Source: Pyropia yezoensis (taxonomy: Eukaryota; Rhodophyta; Bangiophyceae; Bangiales; Bangiaceae). From it: a stretch of 64,000 nt of DNA. The position numbers were made by a program, and so were the translations under genes. The notes beneath the pieces were generated by a model. The model saw nothing but the letters and a program-made list of their open reading frames with translations. It did not search any database and was not told where the DNA came from. Shown in pieces: positions 9,587 to 19,958 of the stretch (its first letter is position 1; each line of letters begins with the position of its first letter). The stretch covers positions 22,677,346 to 22,741,345 of the forward strand of contig CM020618.1 in the NCBI GenBank assembly GCA_009829735.1, written 5' to 3'.

Positions 9587-11533
9587 ATGGCTAGTTCGGA
9601 CCCCCCGTCGTCCGGGGAGTACACGGGTGACGCACGTACTTCAGTGCCTTTGAATACTGGTGAGCCACAGGTGGGTTTACCTGGGGTCGCAGAGGGACTA
9701 GAGGTCCCATAAGCCAGCAGGACTGGAAGTGCGGGCGGGCAACAGGTCACCCCGACTCAGTCGGGAGTTCGCTCGGGTGACACTTCTGATGTGCGTGGGC
9801 CGAAGTCTGGCCACCGTGTGGTACACTCAACGGGAACGTCCCAAGGGGTGAGGACTGTCCCCGCGGGTTCCACTCGGGTTGGAGCCAACTTTGGCTTGGA
9901 GCCGTCGCCAACTAGGCTTTCGGGGGACGGCGGACCTCCGTTGGTCGGCGATGGGCTCGCGCCCATGCCCCCGGTTGAGACCCCTGAGGATCGTGATTAC
10001 CCCTCAGGTGGACTCCCGGAGGCGGACCGAGACTCAACTGGAGTCGTCAATCCACTCCTCGCGGAAACTGTCCGTCGGGAGGCGACCAATGTGTTGCGGC
10101 AGACTTTGCCGGACCTGGTGGTCACGATCACGAATACTATTCTGAATCAGATTGTGGCGAGTTTGCCAGATGGCCTTAATGTCCAGACCGGATCGGGGCT
10201 TTCGAGCCCGCAGGCGCAGGGGGAATCCCTCCTCACGCCTATCTCGGGTCGACCCGAACAGGGGGCGACACCTGTGACTCCCAACGAGGGAGCCACACCA
10301 CACTCGGTGGGGCGTACGCCCTTCAAGGGGGAGTTCCCCCCGGAAACGCCGGCGGCTACACCAAGCGCGCCGCGCCAGACTATGGGCACTGAGGGTGAAC
10401 TTGCCCCAGTGCCACAGCGGCTGTTCCCTCAACGTGAGGTGCCGCCCAAGATCCAGGTAGCCAACCCGGTCTACCAGAGGATCTTTGATTGTGAGACCTA
10501 TGCCCTCCACAATAGGTCGGTGGCGTATGGTCCTGACCAGGCCCAAGCCATGGGCCGTGCCAAGAAGAATGCACTTCACTCTTTTGGGCACAAAGCGGAG
10601 TGGGATGGAACTCCCCCCCTCCGTGTCTTGGAGTTCCTACGTCGTTTCACAAAAGCCTGTGACGACAATGCCATAAGTGAAGGCATGGCTTTCTACATGC
10701 TACAGGAGTTTACGAAGGGAGACCTGCGGACAGAACTTATGTCCGTCATGCCCAGCTCCTCAAGTGGAGGCGCTGGTGAGGGGACGTCCTATTTGGAGCT
10801 CGTCAACTGGTTGTTGAGAGCCATGGTTGATGAAGCGGCGTTGGCTTCTCAAGTCGAGGAGTTTACGCAAGCCCATCAGGAAGAGGCGGAGGACGAGTTG
10901 TCCTTTGCGGAGCGAGTCCGTAAGCTCAACAATCTTTGTGGGTTTCTTCATCCACAAGCTGTGGTGAAGAGTCGGTTTGTGGAGGGACTCCATTGGTCAG
11001 TCCGGATGGAGACCCGGGAGCATAACACTGCCCGGGCGACCCTGGCCGAGTTGGCTAGGTTCGCCTACCGCAGAGGCGAGGCCTACCGCCAGTTGCGGGA
11101 GGAGCAACGCCAGGAGCGTCAGTCCGAGTTGCCCAAGGAACGGGAGGAGGCGCGCCAGGCCAGAGAGTTGAGAGAGGCACGCCGAATCCGCAAGGAGAGG
11201 GTGGTAGCTGCCGTGGGAACTTCCCAGGGTATCTCTTCGTCTTCCCCAGTTGGGAAGACCCCTCCGGGAACTGACAATCGGTGTTGGAACTGCAACTCCG
11301 ATGGACACTGGGCATATGATTGCCCCAAGTTGGGTAAACGCATCCAACAACTTGTTAGGAATGCGAGTAAGAAGTCGGCTACGAACGAAGTACGTTCACG
11401 CCGCGAGGGTGGGTCTTGACCGGTGGTGGCGGTCGCCACACCCTCGGCGGAGGGGGCGGACACGTCGTCCTCGGACTCGTCGTCTTCCCCTTCGTCCTCG
11501 GATTCCGACGCCAAGTCGGCGGGAAACGAATGA
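9587..11533 (+). pseudogene. gag of element 1 (two premature stops)
   Basis: Nearly colinear with the intact gag at 53155-55101. The start is the ATG at 9587 (MASSDPPSS). TAA at 9710-9712 replaces a CAA present in element 2 (codon 42), and TGA at 11417-11419 replaces CGA, removing the acidic Ser-rich tail. The rest encodes a capsid-like region (FLRRFTKACDDNAISEGMAFYMLQEF), a charged coiled-coil stretch and one CCHC zinc knuckle (CWNCNSDGHWAYDC). The original stop is TGA at 11531-11533, overlapping the pol ATG. Confidence 0.88.
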
Positions 11534-11566
11534 CCGTTGGAGCTGGCTGTCCTATGCTCACAACGG
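11521..11566 (+). promoter_or_regulatory. Candidate -1 frameshift signal (gag-pol, element 1)
   Basis: GGGAAAC at 11521-11527 is phased as G GGA AAC in the gag frame. Six bases later a perfect 6-bp stem, CCGTTG (11534-11539) with CAACGG (11561-11566), follows. Pol lies in the -1 frame. The stem is conserved in element 2 although the loop has changed. Confidence 0.65.
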
Positions 11567-12912
11567 CAGCCTCGGCCAAGTGGGCCAGGAGGACGAACCA
11601 ACCGTGCCGGATACTGCGGCGACCTAAGGGAGTCCGCCCACCTCGGGTAGGACTCCCCAAGAACGTAAATTCACGTCGGGTCATCGCGGTGCTGACGGGT
11701 GAGAACTTCCAGGTGGCTGGACGGGTGCAACTTGCCCCCGGCCGCGCCTGTTGTGCCCGTATCGTACTTGATACCGGGTCAGGAGCCTCCTTGATACGCA
11801 AGTCGCTATTACCAAAGGAGATGAAGCTCCAACGCTGGAAGTCTAAAGCTGACCATCTGATCGATATCAATGGTGGGGTACTTCCCATCGTTGGTGCCGT
11901 GACCCTACCAACTAGGTTGGGGACCCATGAGGTCGACGTGACCTATGGAGTAGTTGAGAATATATCGGTACCCCTGCTTCTGGGTACCCCTTATGTTGTA
12001 ACTCAAGTGCCTTTGATTTGTGGCCCTGAGTACTGGGTCAGGTTGATGAATGGGGAAACCATCCCCATCCTTGGTAAGGGAAAGTCTGTGGCTCCTGTGA
12101 CAGTCTCACAGTCGAAGCCTGTTTGTTCTGTGAGGGAAGGGTTTACTGCTACCCTGCGTCTAGCCCGTAAAGTCACGTTGCCCCCCAACTCGGTGGCGCA
12201 CGTTGACGTTGTAACTGATTATACGGGGAATGGGTTGGTGCACCCTTACCCCCGTCTTGCTCGCAAGCACCAAGTGCATGTTGCCCTTGGCACGATGGAC
12301 TCCAAAGCCGGAGTCCCGTGGAGAAGCCAGGTGATGAACCTGAGCTCGTCGCCCAAGTACTTCAAGTCGGGAGCCAAGTTCGGCTATATCGACCAACACG
12401 AGGGACCGGTAGTAGCGGTCACCCTCAACGCGGGCGCAAGTAGCGACCCGAAGTCCGGAAAGGAGAAGCATCAAGCCAAGTCGGCCGCCTCTCCTCGGCC
12501 CCATGTGAACATGGAGAATGTCCCACCCAGGTTGAGGGTTCAAGCTGAACGCCTCTTGGACCAATATCACAAGTTGTGGGATGGTCAATTCGGACTCATG
12601 AGAGCCACCCAACACCGGATCGAGTTGAAGCCCGGTGCACCCCCTATACGCCAACAACCGTATAGGGGAGGACCCCGTTCAAGGGCCCTCGTTAAGGAGC
12701 AAGTTGCTCGCATGGAGGCCCTCGATGTGATCGAGGCCAGTAACGCCGAGTGGGCGAGTCCGGTGGTTATCGTCCCCAAAGTTGATGGGACCCCCCGGTT
12801 CTGTATCGACTACCGTAAGCTCAACGAGAGCACGGTGAAGGACAATTACCCCCTACCTAGGATGGACGACTGTCTGGACTCCCTGGGGGAGGCGAACGTG
12901 TTCTCTACCCTG
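11530..12912 (+). pseudogene. pol 5' half: protease and RT N-terminus (element 1)
   Basis: The frame starts at the ATG overlapping the gag stop (ATGA) and runs through an aspartic protease (LDTGSGASLI), a linker and the first third of reverse transcriptase (VIVPKVDGTPRFCIDYRKLNES ... EANVFSTL). It stops at 12912 where an inverted LTR begins; the open frame continues artificially into the LTR to 13257. The missing rest of RT is at 4172-6604, in the same frame relation, starting with the repeated CCCTG. Confidence 0.9.
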
Positions 12913-13381
12913 TGTGACAAAGACCACTTACACACACGGCACCCAAGTTGGGGCGGTGTACAAGGGCTGCCTCCCGTGTCGGGGGAACCGGAAGAAGTGC
13001 AAGTCGCACACACTCTGTCCCTGTTGTGGGGCAAACCCCCCACTGACAAACAAGAGGATGGTGTGTGGTCCAGCAGTTTCTTGGTCGGGACGGGGACGCA
13101 GGGCCAAGCCCCGCTGTCCCTCCCCTTATCCCCCCAGGGTCCCCTCAGAATCTCGCCACTCAGAATCTCCCACCCCAGCACCAGCCCACCGGGCCACACG
13201 AAAATTCAAGACGATAAATGCAGAAAACCCTCAAATCCAAGTTGGATTTACTACTAAGCTAACTATCCCAAACTTAGGGAATACGGACCCAAATGTAGGG
13301 GGAGGAACGGATCAGGCTAGTGGCCTGCCGCCCCTTGCATGGCACGTGTTGCCCCCGTACCTGGGGGTCAATACTGCCACA
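12913..13381 (-). repeat. LTR, inverted, right border of permuted element
   Basis: A 469-bp LTR on the minus strand, from 13381 (TGTGGCAG) to 12913 (TTTGTCACA). It interrupts RT between CCCTG and pogo transposase sequence. Its right flank CCTCC resembles the left flank CCGCC of the LTR at 3702. Confidence 0.9.
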
Positions 13382-14282
13382 CCTCCGTTGGCGGGAATAT
13401 GGCCGGGGGTGTCAGCACCACCGGGTGGCGAGTGTGACGCCGCCCCCGTGCCAACCGGTGCGCCGAATGCTGCGGGACCCAATGCGAGCCCCCCCCCAGC
13501 ACCACCGGGCGGCGAGTGTGACGCCGCCCCCGTGCCAACCGGTGCGCCGAATGCTGCGGGACCCAACAAAAGCCCCCCCCCCCCGCGCCCTGCCGCCGTG
13601 CCCTGTGCTCCGCGCGCCGCTCCTGGGTCGGCCACTCCACGCGCCGCCCCCGGGCCGACGAGTGCGCCGATTGCTATGAAACCCAACACAAGCCCCCCCC
13701 CCCCCCCCCGCCGCCGCGCCGGGATCTATTGAAGCGGTTTCGTTCAACTCGATTTCGGTTGACGGTTTGCCAACGCCTACGCCGGCTGACATTGCTTTGG
13801 CTTCCAGACCCAATGTGTGGGTAGCCCCCCCAAGCACCGCCCCGGCTGAGTCAACGAGGCGCAGGCGCTCACGGGCGCCGACCTCGAGGCAAATCCTGGG
13901 AGGTCGCGACGGGGCTCCAGTCCACCTGCAAGACGTGGCCGAGCTTATCCTCGAGGAGTGGGCAGCGGTGACGACGGCCACGATTGCCCATTGCTGGGCA
14001 AAGGCGCGCATTCTGCCGCTTGGCATGGAGGCGCGCCTCTTGGCTGACCACGGAGATAACCGTGCCGCCGTCCAGCCCCTTGGCGAGGACGTATGTGAGC
14101 TATTGTCCCTAATGGGCTCGTCTGCTGTGGCGCAGAACTGCTTTGGCGCGAGTGACAGGGCCGAGCAAGAGCTGGCTGTGGAGCGATGGCTGGGTACCGA
14201 GGGGGACCCAGACGCAATCGAGGACACAGTGGACCAAGAGCGTCGAGCGCAACCCGCCGATGTAGACGAGGCGAGCGAATAA
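13382..14282 (+). pseudogene. pogo-like transposase, C-terminal fragment
   Basis: Right of the LTR a Pro/Ala-rich linker is followed by a segment typical of the end of Tigger/pogo proteins: LQDVAELILEEWAAVTTATIAHCWAKARILP, then an acidic tail ending DVDEASE. The frame changes at the C-run near 13691-13708: codons before it are in one frame (stop at 13732), and the C-terminal helix region is in the next, open from about 13710 to 14282. The linker contains tandem copies of a ~70-75 bp unit (see the repeat feature). With 2221-3701 this makes up the transposase gene of the split element. Confidence 0.7.
13412..13580 (+). repeat. Tandem repeat in transposase linker
   Basis: Two near-identical copies of a unit encoding PPGGECDAAPVPTGAPNAAGPN, followed by a decayed third around 13630-13690. 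Such a repeat beside a long C-run is prone to slippage. Confidence 0.75.
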
Positions 14283-14547
14283 AAATAGGGGACAATTGTA
14301 TCATTATGAGCTGCTCTTCTGGTTTGGTCGTGAAGCGCTCCGGTGCTTCATGCTGTGATGTCTTGCGGTCTGAGGCGCAGAGAGCAGGCGGCAGTCCAGC
14401 TCGACAGTGAACGATCGCGCGACGCCGTCAAACGATCGACAATCGTTCCAAACTGGGGCGAATTTATCAGGGGCCGAAGGCGGCTGGCACCGCCGACTTG
14501 GTGGGCTACTTCATGGCGCACCCCCGTATATAGTCGAATAATGACTG

Positions 14548-15435
14548 TACGTAGAGCAGTCTCCGGATCATGAATCGATGTACTTTCATGCGTTGACCTG
14601 ATGAATGGTTTGCCAGAAAATGCACGGATGAATTTTTTCGAGGGCTCTTTTGTTAAGGCTCGTCTTGTTGGCGTCTTCTTGGCGTCTCGTGCGTGCACCT
14701 TTTTTTAGAGAACGGCTGTATGTATCAGCTGCCCTCTGAGCCATCCGCGTCTATTCCCTCGCCGCCCAACCCCTTCCCAGCTTTCCCGCCCCGGCGGCCC
14801 CACATCATCCCCCATGCATGGCTGGAAGGATAGCAACGCATTCGTTGCTGCCGCCACCGACCTCCGCGCCACCCACTCCCATCCCCTCGCCCTGGTGCGG
14901 CGGCCGCTGCCGCGAAAGCGGCGACCAGGTCGTCCACGACAGGCTCGAAGAGCGTGCCCACCGCACGTCGTCGGTGACGGCGGGGGTGGTCGTACGACCA
15001 CCCCGCCGCGAAGAGAAATGCCGCACGTGAGCGACGCCCACAAGGCACGCGTGTCTGGAAAGACACCCCCGCGACCCGGTGGTGCGTTGGCTGGCAAGCA
15101 CCAACCGCCTAAAATGTAGGTAGCCTATATGATACAGTACAGCTGTGAGGCCTCCCGCGCCGTGGCCCCTTCCCCTCCCCCCGCACCCCCCGCCTCCCTC
15201 TTCGAGCGGGCCCCGCCGATGACGCCCTTACGAGCCCCGCACACACCAGAGTGCAAGCCCGATGGACATACGTCGGCTATTAAGAAGGCACAGAGAGGAG
15301 AAAAAAACGTGAAAGGCAATGGTTTTTGCTTGCAGAATAACCCACGTCAAGGCAACCTCCCTTCCCCCCGTCCTGCACGGCGGCGGCAGCTATGCAACAA
15401 CATCGACAGCCAGACGACACCACAGCAAGCCGCCG
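14548..15435. other. Intergenic, no gene recognised
   Basis: Past the pogo right end the DNA is of mixed composition. Open stretches of about 100 codons near 14814-15119 have no domain, no counterpart elsewhere in the window and overlapping frames on the other strand. I see no supportable gene. Confidence 0.5.
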
Positions 15436-16347
15436 TCAGGGACAAACGACGTACGTCCCTGACTGGTTGGCACCGTCCGCGCAGCACTCCTCCATGGTGA
15501 AGTACATTCCAAGGACGTCGACCATGTGCCAGCACCCCTCATGGCAGCAGGAGTGCTCGTCGTTCTGGTTGATAAACTCAAAGTAGGGGGGGCAGCACTG
15601 GCCGAGATCAAAGATGATATCCTTCGCCCCCGCCATCAGCTCGGCCCCCACCGCGGGAGCGATGCGCGTAACCGCGGGGGCGGTCCGCGTCACCGCGGGG
15701 GCGGTACGCGCGGCGCCCTCCGTGTCGACTTGGCGGGAGGAACCAGAGGAAGCAGAGGACGACGACGACGACGACGCCGGCGACGACGACCGCGCCGTTA
15801 CAGACGTAGACGATGACGCCGTCATCGTCGTCAGCATCGACGTTGAATACCCCGTGTAGATGGGAGTCGACACAAAGTCAAGCGGGCTCACATACTGCTG
15901 CGGCACAGACGTGTTCCTTGCACACGTGTCAATGTTCATCAGCATCCTGGTCTTGGAGGTGAGGCCAGAAAACTGGGTCCGCGTCGCACAGCAGTTGGCG
16001 TCTATGATCGTGCTGAGCGAGTCGTTGGTCATGTGCAGCACAGCGTTGCCCAAGCCATAGTGCGTGCCAAAGCACGAGGCCCCGCCGGTCGCGCCAAAGC
16101 GGGACGTCAGGTGAGTCTGGAGCGACACGCAGGCCGACATGGGCTTGCACCCATGGACGTCCGCCAACAGCCACACCGGCGTCGAGCCAGTCACAGACGT
16201 GAGCGTGTGGGCAGACTGCGTCGACAGAGCGGCCGCGTCGACGGCCGCGTCCGTCACCACAGCGCCCGACACGGCCGCGCCCACACCAGATGCGCCCACC
16301 GCGGCAGCCACGATCGCGACGCGGAGCAGGCGGAAGAGACGGGCCAT
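15436..16347 (-). CDS. Secreted Cys-rich protein, unknown function (303 aa)
   Basis: I start at the ATG at 16347 (MARLFRLLRVAIVAAAVGASG...), which gives a clear signal peptide of about 25 residues; the frame opens earlier but without a sensible leader. The mature part has scattered paired Cys (ANCCATRTQF), a Thr/Ser-rich stretch (about residues 185-210), a short tandem repeat of TAPAVTR/IAPAV, and a dense C-terminal Cys cluster (QCCPPYFEF ... CCHEGCW ... EECC ... VVCP). Secretion and disulfide bonding in the cell wall or extracellular space are inferred. I recognise no family. The gene stands alone, convergent to nothing close, and is transcribed away from SHMT. Confidence 0.6.
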   Translation of the reverse strand: MARLFRLLRVAIVAAAVGASGVGAAVSGAVVTDAAVDAAALSTQSAHTLTSVTGSTPVWLLADVHGCKPMSACVSLQTHLTSRFGATGGASCFGTHYGLGNAVLHMTNDSLSTIIDANCCATRTQFSGLTSKTRMLMNIDTCARNTSVPQQYVSPLDFVSTPIYTGYSTSMLTTMTASSSTSVTARSSSPASSSSSSSASSGSSRQVDTEGAARTAPAVTRTAPAVTRIAPAVGAELMAGAKDIIFDLGQCCPPYFEFINQNDEHSCCHEGCWHMVDVLGMYFTMEECCADGANQSGTYVVCP

Positions 16348-17640
16348 GGTGCGTTGGGATAGCAGCGGGCGCCGACAGCGGCGGGGGCGGCAGCGACGCA
16401 CGCGGGCGCCTGTCGTCGACGACGTCTGCCGGCAGATGAATGACAAAACCAACGATGTTGCAGACAATGGGGGCAACAACCCCCGGGTACCAACCCCCGA
16501 CGGCTCTTCTACCTACGCCGCCACCGCCGCCTCCGCCAGAGAGGCGGCAAAAGCCGCGCCGGGGCCGAGCACCCGATGCGGCAAACGGGCCAGCCCCTGC
16601 CCATGCCGAGAAGAAGCGCGGGTGTCAGCAGACAGACCGCTCAACTCCCTCCCCTCCCCATCCCCGCCCCACTGGCGGGGGCGTCGTCAACACCGCAATG
16701 GCCACCAGCGTGGAAAGTCACACGGGCACATCCCGATGCGACAGCGACCGCCACACGGGCACACCCCGATGCGACAGAGACCGCATGGGGAGCTCCCGCC
16801 GGCAGAGGCCAACACGGCCGACGACGCGTTGGGCAAGGCAATGAGGGCGCAATAACGTTGACCCCAGCCGGCCTGTTCACCGTTGGCTCATGAAGAGCAC
16901 GCTTGGGGGATCAAATTGGAGGAACCTCGTGTAGGCCACAGTCGTTCGTGTGTCCAGAGCGGTGATCCAGCCCCCAGGCACCAAAACTCCCACGGGGACT
17001 CACAGGGGGGATGTCATTGACCGATTTCGCAGGCCGACCGTCAGCGTGCTGCAGGGGCTTCTATCAGGAGTGGCCAGTCCTTCACGCCCCTACCCCTTCC
17101 TGGGCATGGTCACGCCTACGACGGCAGCTCATGGCTCGAAGCGCTCATGTCTGCGACGCGACTCGGAAGACATTGCACGGTCCGTGTCGTCCAGGTAATG
17201 GTGGCATATGGATGACGACCCCCTTGAAGAGCGCCTGGACGAACCTCCTGTCGAGCCTGACAACTCCTTCCATCAAAGCGACGCGTGCCCATTGCAATTC
17301 ATGGTTTGCTGTGGGAAGGAAGTCGAGAAGTATAATTGACTGTGGTCAATCTGGGCCACCAAAGATACGAATCCATTTTCGTCCTCGTCGCGCCTAATCT
17401 GGGATCGGTAACGACGAGCAGGCGGCCGTCGTGGCCGCTTCCAGCTCTGCCAGCAGGCTACTTGTCTTCACCTCGCGCGGTGCTTGGCCACGATGACGAG
17501 CCCGAACCGTGACTCCGTCGTCTCGTCCAACCTCCTCGGCACTGTCGTCCGGACCGCCACCGACACTCTTTTTTTTTTTTTTTTTGCCTTCTCTTCTCTG
17601 ACTCTCCTTGTCCCCGCCCCCCATCTTCCCTTCCGTCAAC
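16348..17640. other. Intergenic between divergent genes
   Basis: Contains a 33-bp tandem duplication near 16720-16785 (ACGGGCACA.CCCGATGCGACAG) and a T-run at 17570-17585 shortly before SHMT. A 43-codon ATG frame at 17208-17339 (MDDDPLEERLDEPP...) has no recognisable domain and may be a fragment of something older. This region should hold the promoters of both the Cys-rich protein gene and SHMT, but I found no convincing TATA box. Confidence 0.45.
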
Positions 17641-19571
17641 ATGTCGGCCTTTATTCCCCCCGCGGCGGCGGCCAGCGCGTTTTCCGGCGCCCGCCTGGGC
17701 GTCGCGGCCGCTGGCGGCCGTCCGGCGGGCGCGTCCCCCGCCGGCACATCTACGTCGTCCTCCCAGCGTGTCATCACCCCGCGGGCGGTGCTCAGCCCCA
17801 ACCCATCGGCGGCGGCTGGGGGGGTGGATGGCGCCGCCGCTGCCCCCGCGCCGGGGACGGTTGGCAGCGGCGCCCTGTCTCTGGAGCAGACGGACCCAGA
17901 GATGTATGAGCTGCTCAAGGCGGAGCGGACACGGCAGCGTACGGGCATTGAGCTGATTGCCAGCGAGAACTTTACGTCTCGTGCAGTACTAGAGGTAAGC
18001 TTGGGGGAAGGCCTGGGGGGAGTGGTGACGGGACGAACGCAGCTGGGTCCAGCGTTGGGGGCAGAGTCATGGGGCGTGGGGAAAAAGAAGGTGGGAAGCG
18101 GCATGGCAGTTGGGCGGTAGAGTCACGGGCCGCAGACTGCTACTGTGCGCAGAGCGTATACGTTTTGTGTGCGACGGTCCGGTGTTGCGATAGCACAGTG
18201 GTTGGGCAACCCTTTTTTGCCGCGACGTACTAGAAGCTGACGTGTTTCGGCCGTGCTGCGCTCCTGTTGATGGCTGGTTTGTGGGCTATGGTATGTGATG
18301 TCCTTTTGTGTTTGTCTCTTTCGTATCCCTCTCACCAGACGCTTGGCTCGTGCCTCACCAACAAGTATTCGGAGGGCTACCCTGGTGCCCGCTTTTATGG
18401 TGGCAACGAGATCATTGACAAGATTGAGTCGCTGTGCCAGGCGCGCGCGCTGGCCGCGTTTGGCCTCTCCCCCGACGAGTGGGGCGTCAACGTGCAGCCG
18501 TATTCGGGGTCGCCCGCGAACTTTGCCGCCTACACGGGCCTGCTGAACCCCCACGACCGCATCATGGGCCTCGACCTGCCGTCGGGGGGGCACCTGACGC
18601 ACGGCTTTTACACGGCCAAGAAGCGCGTGTCGGCCACGTCCATCTACTTTGAGTCGCTGCCGTACAAGGTGGACGCCACGACCGGCCTCATTGACTATGA
18701 CGCGCTCGAGGCGAGCGCCGCGTCGTTCCGGCCAAAGGTGGTCATTGCGGGCGGTTCGGCTTACCCCCGCGAGTGGGACTATGCCCGCTTCCGGTCGGTG
18801 GCGGACCAGTCGGGCGCGTACCTGATGGTGGACATGGCGCACGTGTCGGGGCTGGTCGCGACGGGGATGGTGGACTCGCCGTTTGCGCACGCGGACATTG
18901 TCACGTCCACCACCCACAAGTCCCTGCGGGGCCCCCGGGCGGGCGTCATCTTCTACCGCAAAACCCCACTGGCCGCTGCGGGGGCGGGCGTCAACATGGC
19001 CGACGCCATCAACGCGGCGGTCTTTCCGGCCTTGCAGGGGGGCCCCCACAACCACCAGATTGGCGCGCTCGCCGTGCAGCTGGCGGAAGTGACCACCCCG
19101 GGCTTTGCCGAGTACTCGCGGCAGGTCGTGGCCAACGCGCGGGCGCTGGCGGCGACGCTCATGGGCCACGGTTACAAGCTCGTCACCGACGGCACGGACA
19201 ACCACCTGGTGCTGTGGGACCTGCGGCCGTCGGGGGTATCGGGCGCCAAGGCGCAGGCGGTCTTTGACGAGTGCGCGATTACGCTCAACAAGAACTCGGT
19301 GCACGGCGACACGTCGGCAATGAACCCGGGGGGCGTGCGGCTTGGCTCGCCCGCCATGACCAGCCGCGGGCTGGTCGAGTCGGACTTTGAGCAGATTGGC
19401 CACTTCCTCCACCGTGGCGTGGTCATTGCGCAGGAGGTGCAGGCGGGGAGCGGGAAGAAGCTCAAGGATTTTTTGCCTGCACTCGTTGGCAACGCGGCGC
19501 TGGCAGAGCTCAAGGCAGAGGTGGAGGCCTTCTCTTCGGACTTTCACATGCCGGGGCTGGTTGACGAGTAG
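17641..19571 (+). CDS. SHMT: Serine hydroxymethyltransferase, organelle-targeted
   Basis: A PLP enzyme that interconverts serine and glycine with transfer of a one-carbon unit to tetrahydrofolate. Two exons (17641-17994 and 18339-19571) join in phase to give 528 residues. The family hallmarks are in order: [37 protein letters not shown] across the splice, [12 protein letters not shown], and the PLP lysine K312 in [13 protein letters not shown]. About 75 N-terminal residues ([20 protein letters not shown]..., rich in Ala, Gly, Ser, Pro and low in acids) precede the conserved start at SLEQTDPEM and look like a transit peptide. A Phe close to the N-terminus is typical of red algal plastid leaders, though a mitochondrial destination is also possible. 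The ATG at 17641 follows AAC and is the first in frame. Confidence 0.96.
17995..18338 (+). other. SHMT intron (344 nt)
   Basis: Starts GTAAGC after ...GTACTAGAG and ends CTCTCACCAG before ACGCTTGGC. Removal keeps the frame and restores the invariant SHMT segment. It is the only spliceosomal intron I could place with confidence in this window. Confidence 0.93.
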
Positions 19572-19958
19572 GCGATGACGGCCTTGCGGTGTGTCTGTAG
19601 AAATATAAGCGAAAAATGCTCATCCGCGCCTCTTCTACTCTCGTTCTCCCCCTTGTGTCTGTACGCTGCCGTTGTGTCGCTGCCTGCCGCTTCATACGGC
19701 GGCGGGAGAAAAAGAAGAAATATAAAGGATCGGCGCGCCCTCATGGGCGCCCATTGGAGCTCATCCTTGTAGGGGGCCCACTTCTGGCTGTCGACAGGTT
19801 CACGGCCGGGCGTCGTCAATCTCCGCCTCGGCCCCTGCGCCGCGGCCGAGCCACGACCGCGCCTGTCAAGGCCATGCTTGGCGGCCGTCCCGCTCCCCAC
19901 CCCCCCCTCCTCTCATCTTGGGTGCTCCTCCACCACCGCCACTCCCGCCGCCGCAACG
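19572..19958. other. SHMT 3' flank and methyltransferase upstream region
   Basis: A 387-bp gap between two genes on the same strand. TATAAAGG at 19721-19728 is a possible TATA element about 240 bp before the next ATG; this is weak evidence. Confidence 0.3.

Larger units (their letters stand above)
3702..13381 (+). mobile_element. Ty3/gypsy chromovirus, circularly permuted copy (element 1)
   Basis: The order is LTR(-) 3702-4171, pol 3' half 4172-6604, antisense ORF 8659-6716, sense LTR 8999-9467, gag 9587-11533, pol 5' half 11530-12912, LTR(-) 12913-13381. Both pol halves end in the same five bases, CCCTG (4172-4176 and 12908-12912), where each meets an inverted LTR; this is a normal 5-bp target duplication for an LTR insertion into the RT region. 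The outer flanks are CCGCC (3697-3701) and CCTCC (13382-13386), four of five identical. Element 1 is defective: gag and integrase carry stops and a deletion. It is closely related to the element at 52567-61860. Confidence 0.8.
1774..14547 (+). mobile_element. pogo/Tigger-like DNA transposon, split by a nested retroelement
   Basis: The left end reads CAGTAACTATTCGATTGTAT (1774-1793). The reverse complement of the right end, 14547 back to 14528, reads CAGTCATTATTCGACTATAT; 15 of 20 positions match. The right end is followed by TA (14548-14549) and the left is preceded by TG (1772-1773), as expected for a TA target duplication with one mutation. CAG starts and TA duplications are typical of pogo elements. 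The transposase lies at 2221-3651 and resumes at 13382-14282; between them sits 9.7 kb of LTR retroelement (3702-13381). A subterminal hairpin (GTTCGTTTAT near 1798 with ATAAACGAAT near 1822) follows the left TIR. Without the insertion the element would be about 3.1 kb. Confidence 0.8.

Noticed and set aside
13412-13580. CRISPR-like direct repeats
   Set aside because: Tandem protein-coding repeat without spacers in a eukaryotic genome.
12914-13732. 272-codon ORF running from the LTR into pogo sequence
   Set aside because: A chance join of the LTR antisense frame with the transposase linker; not a gene, though the LTR part is discussed as a finding.
14814-15119. 101-codon ORF right of the pogo element
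   Set aside because: Low-complexity Arg/Pro/His translation overlapped by equally long frames on both strands.
18123-19547. 474-codon ORF antisense to SHMT exon 2
   Set aside because: Arg/His-rich shadow of a GC-rich gene; no domain, and it lies entirely opposite conserved SHMT coding sequence.
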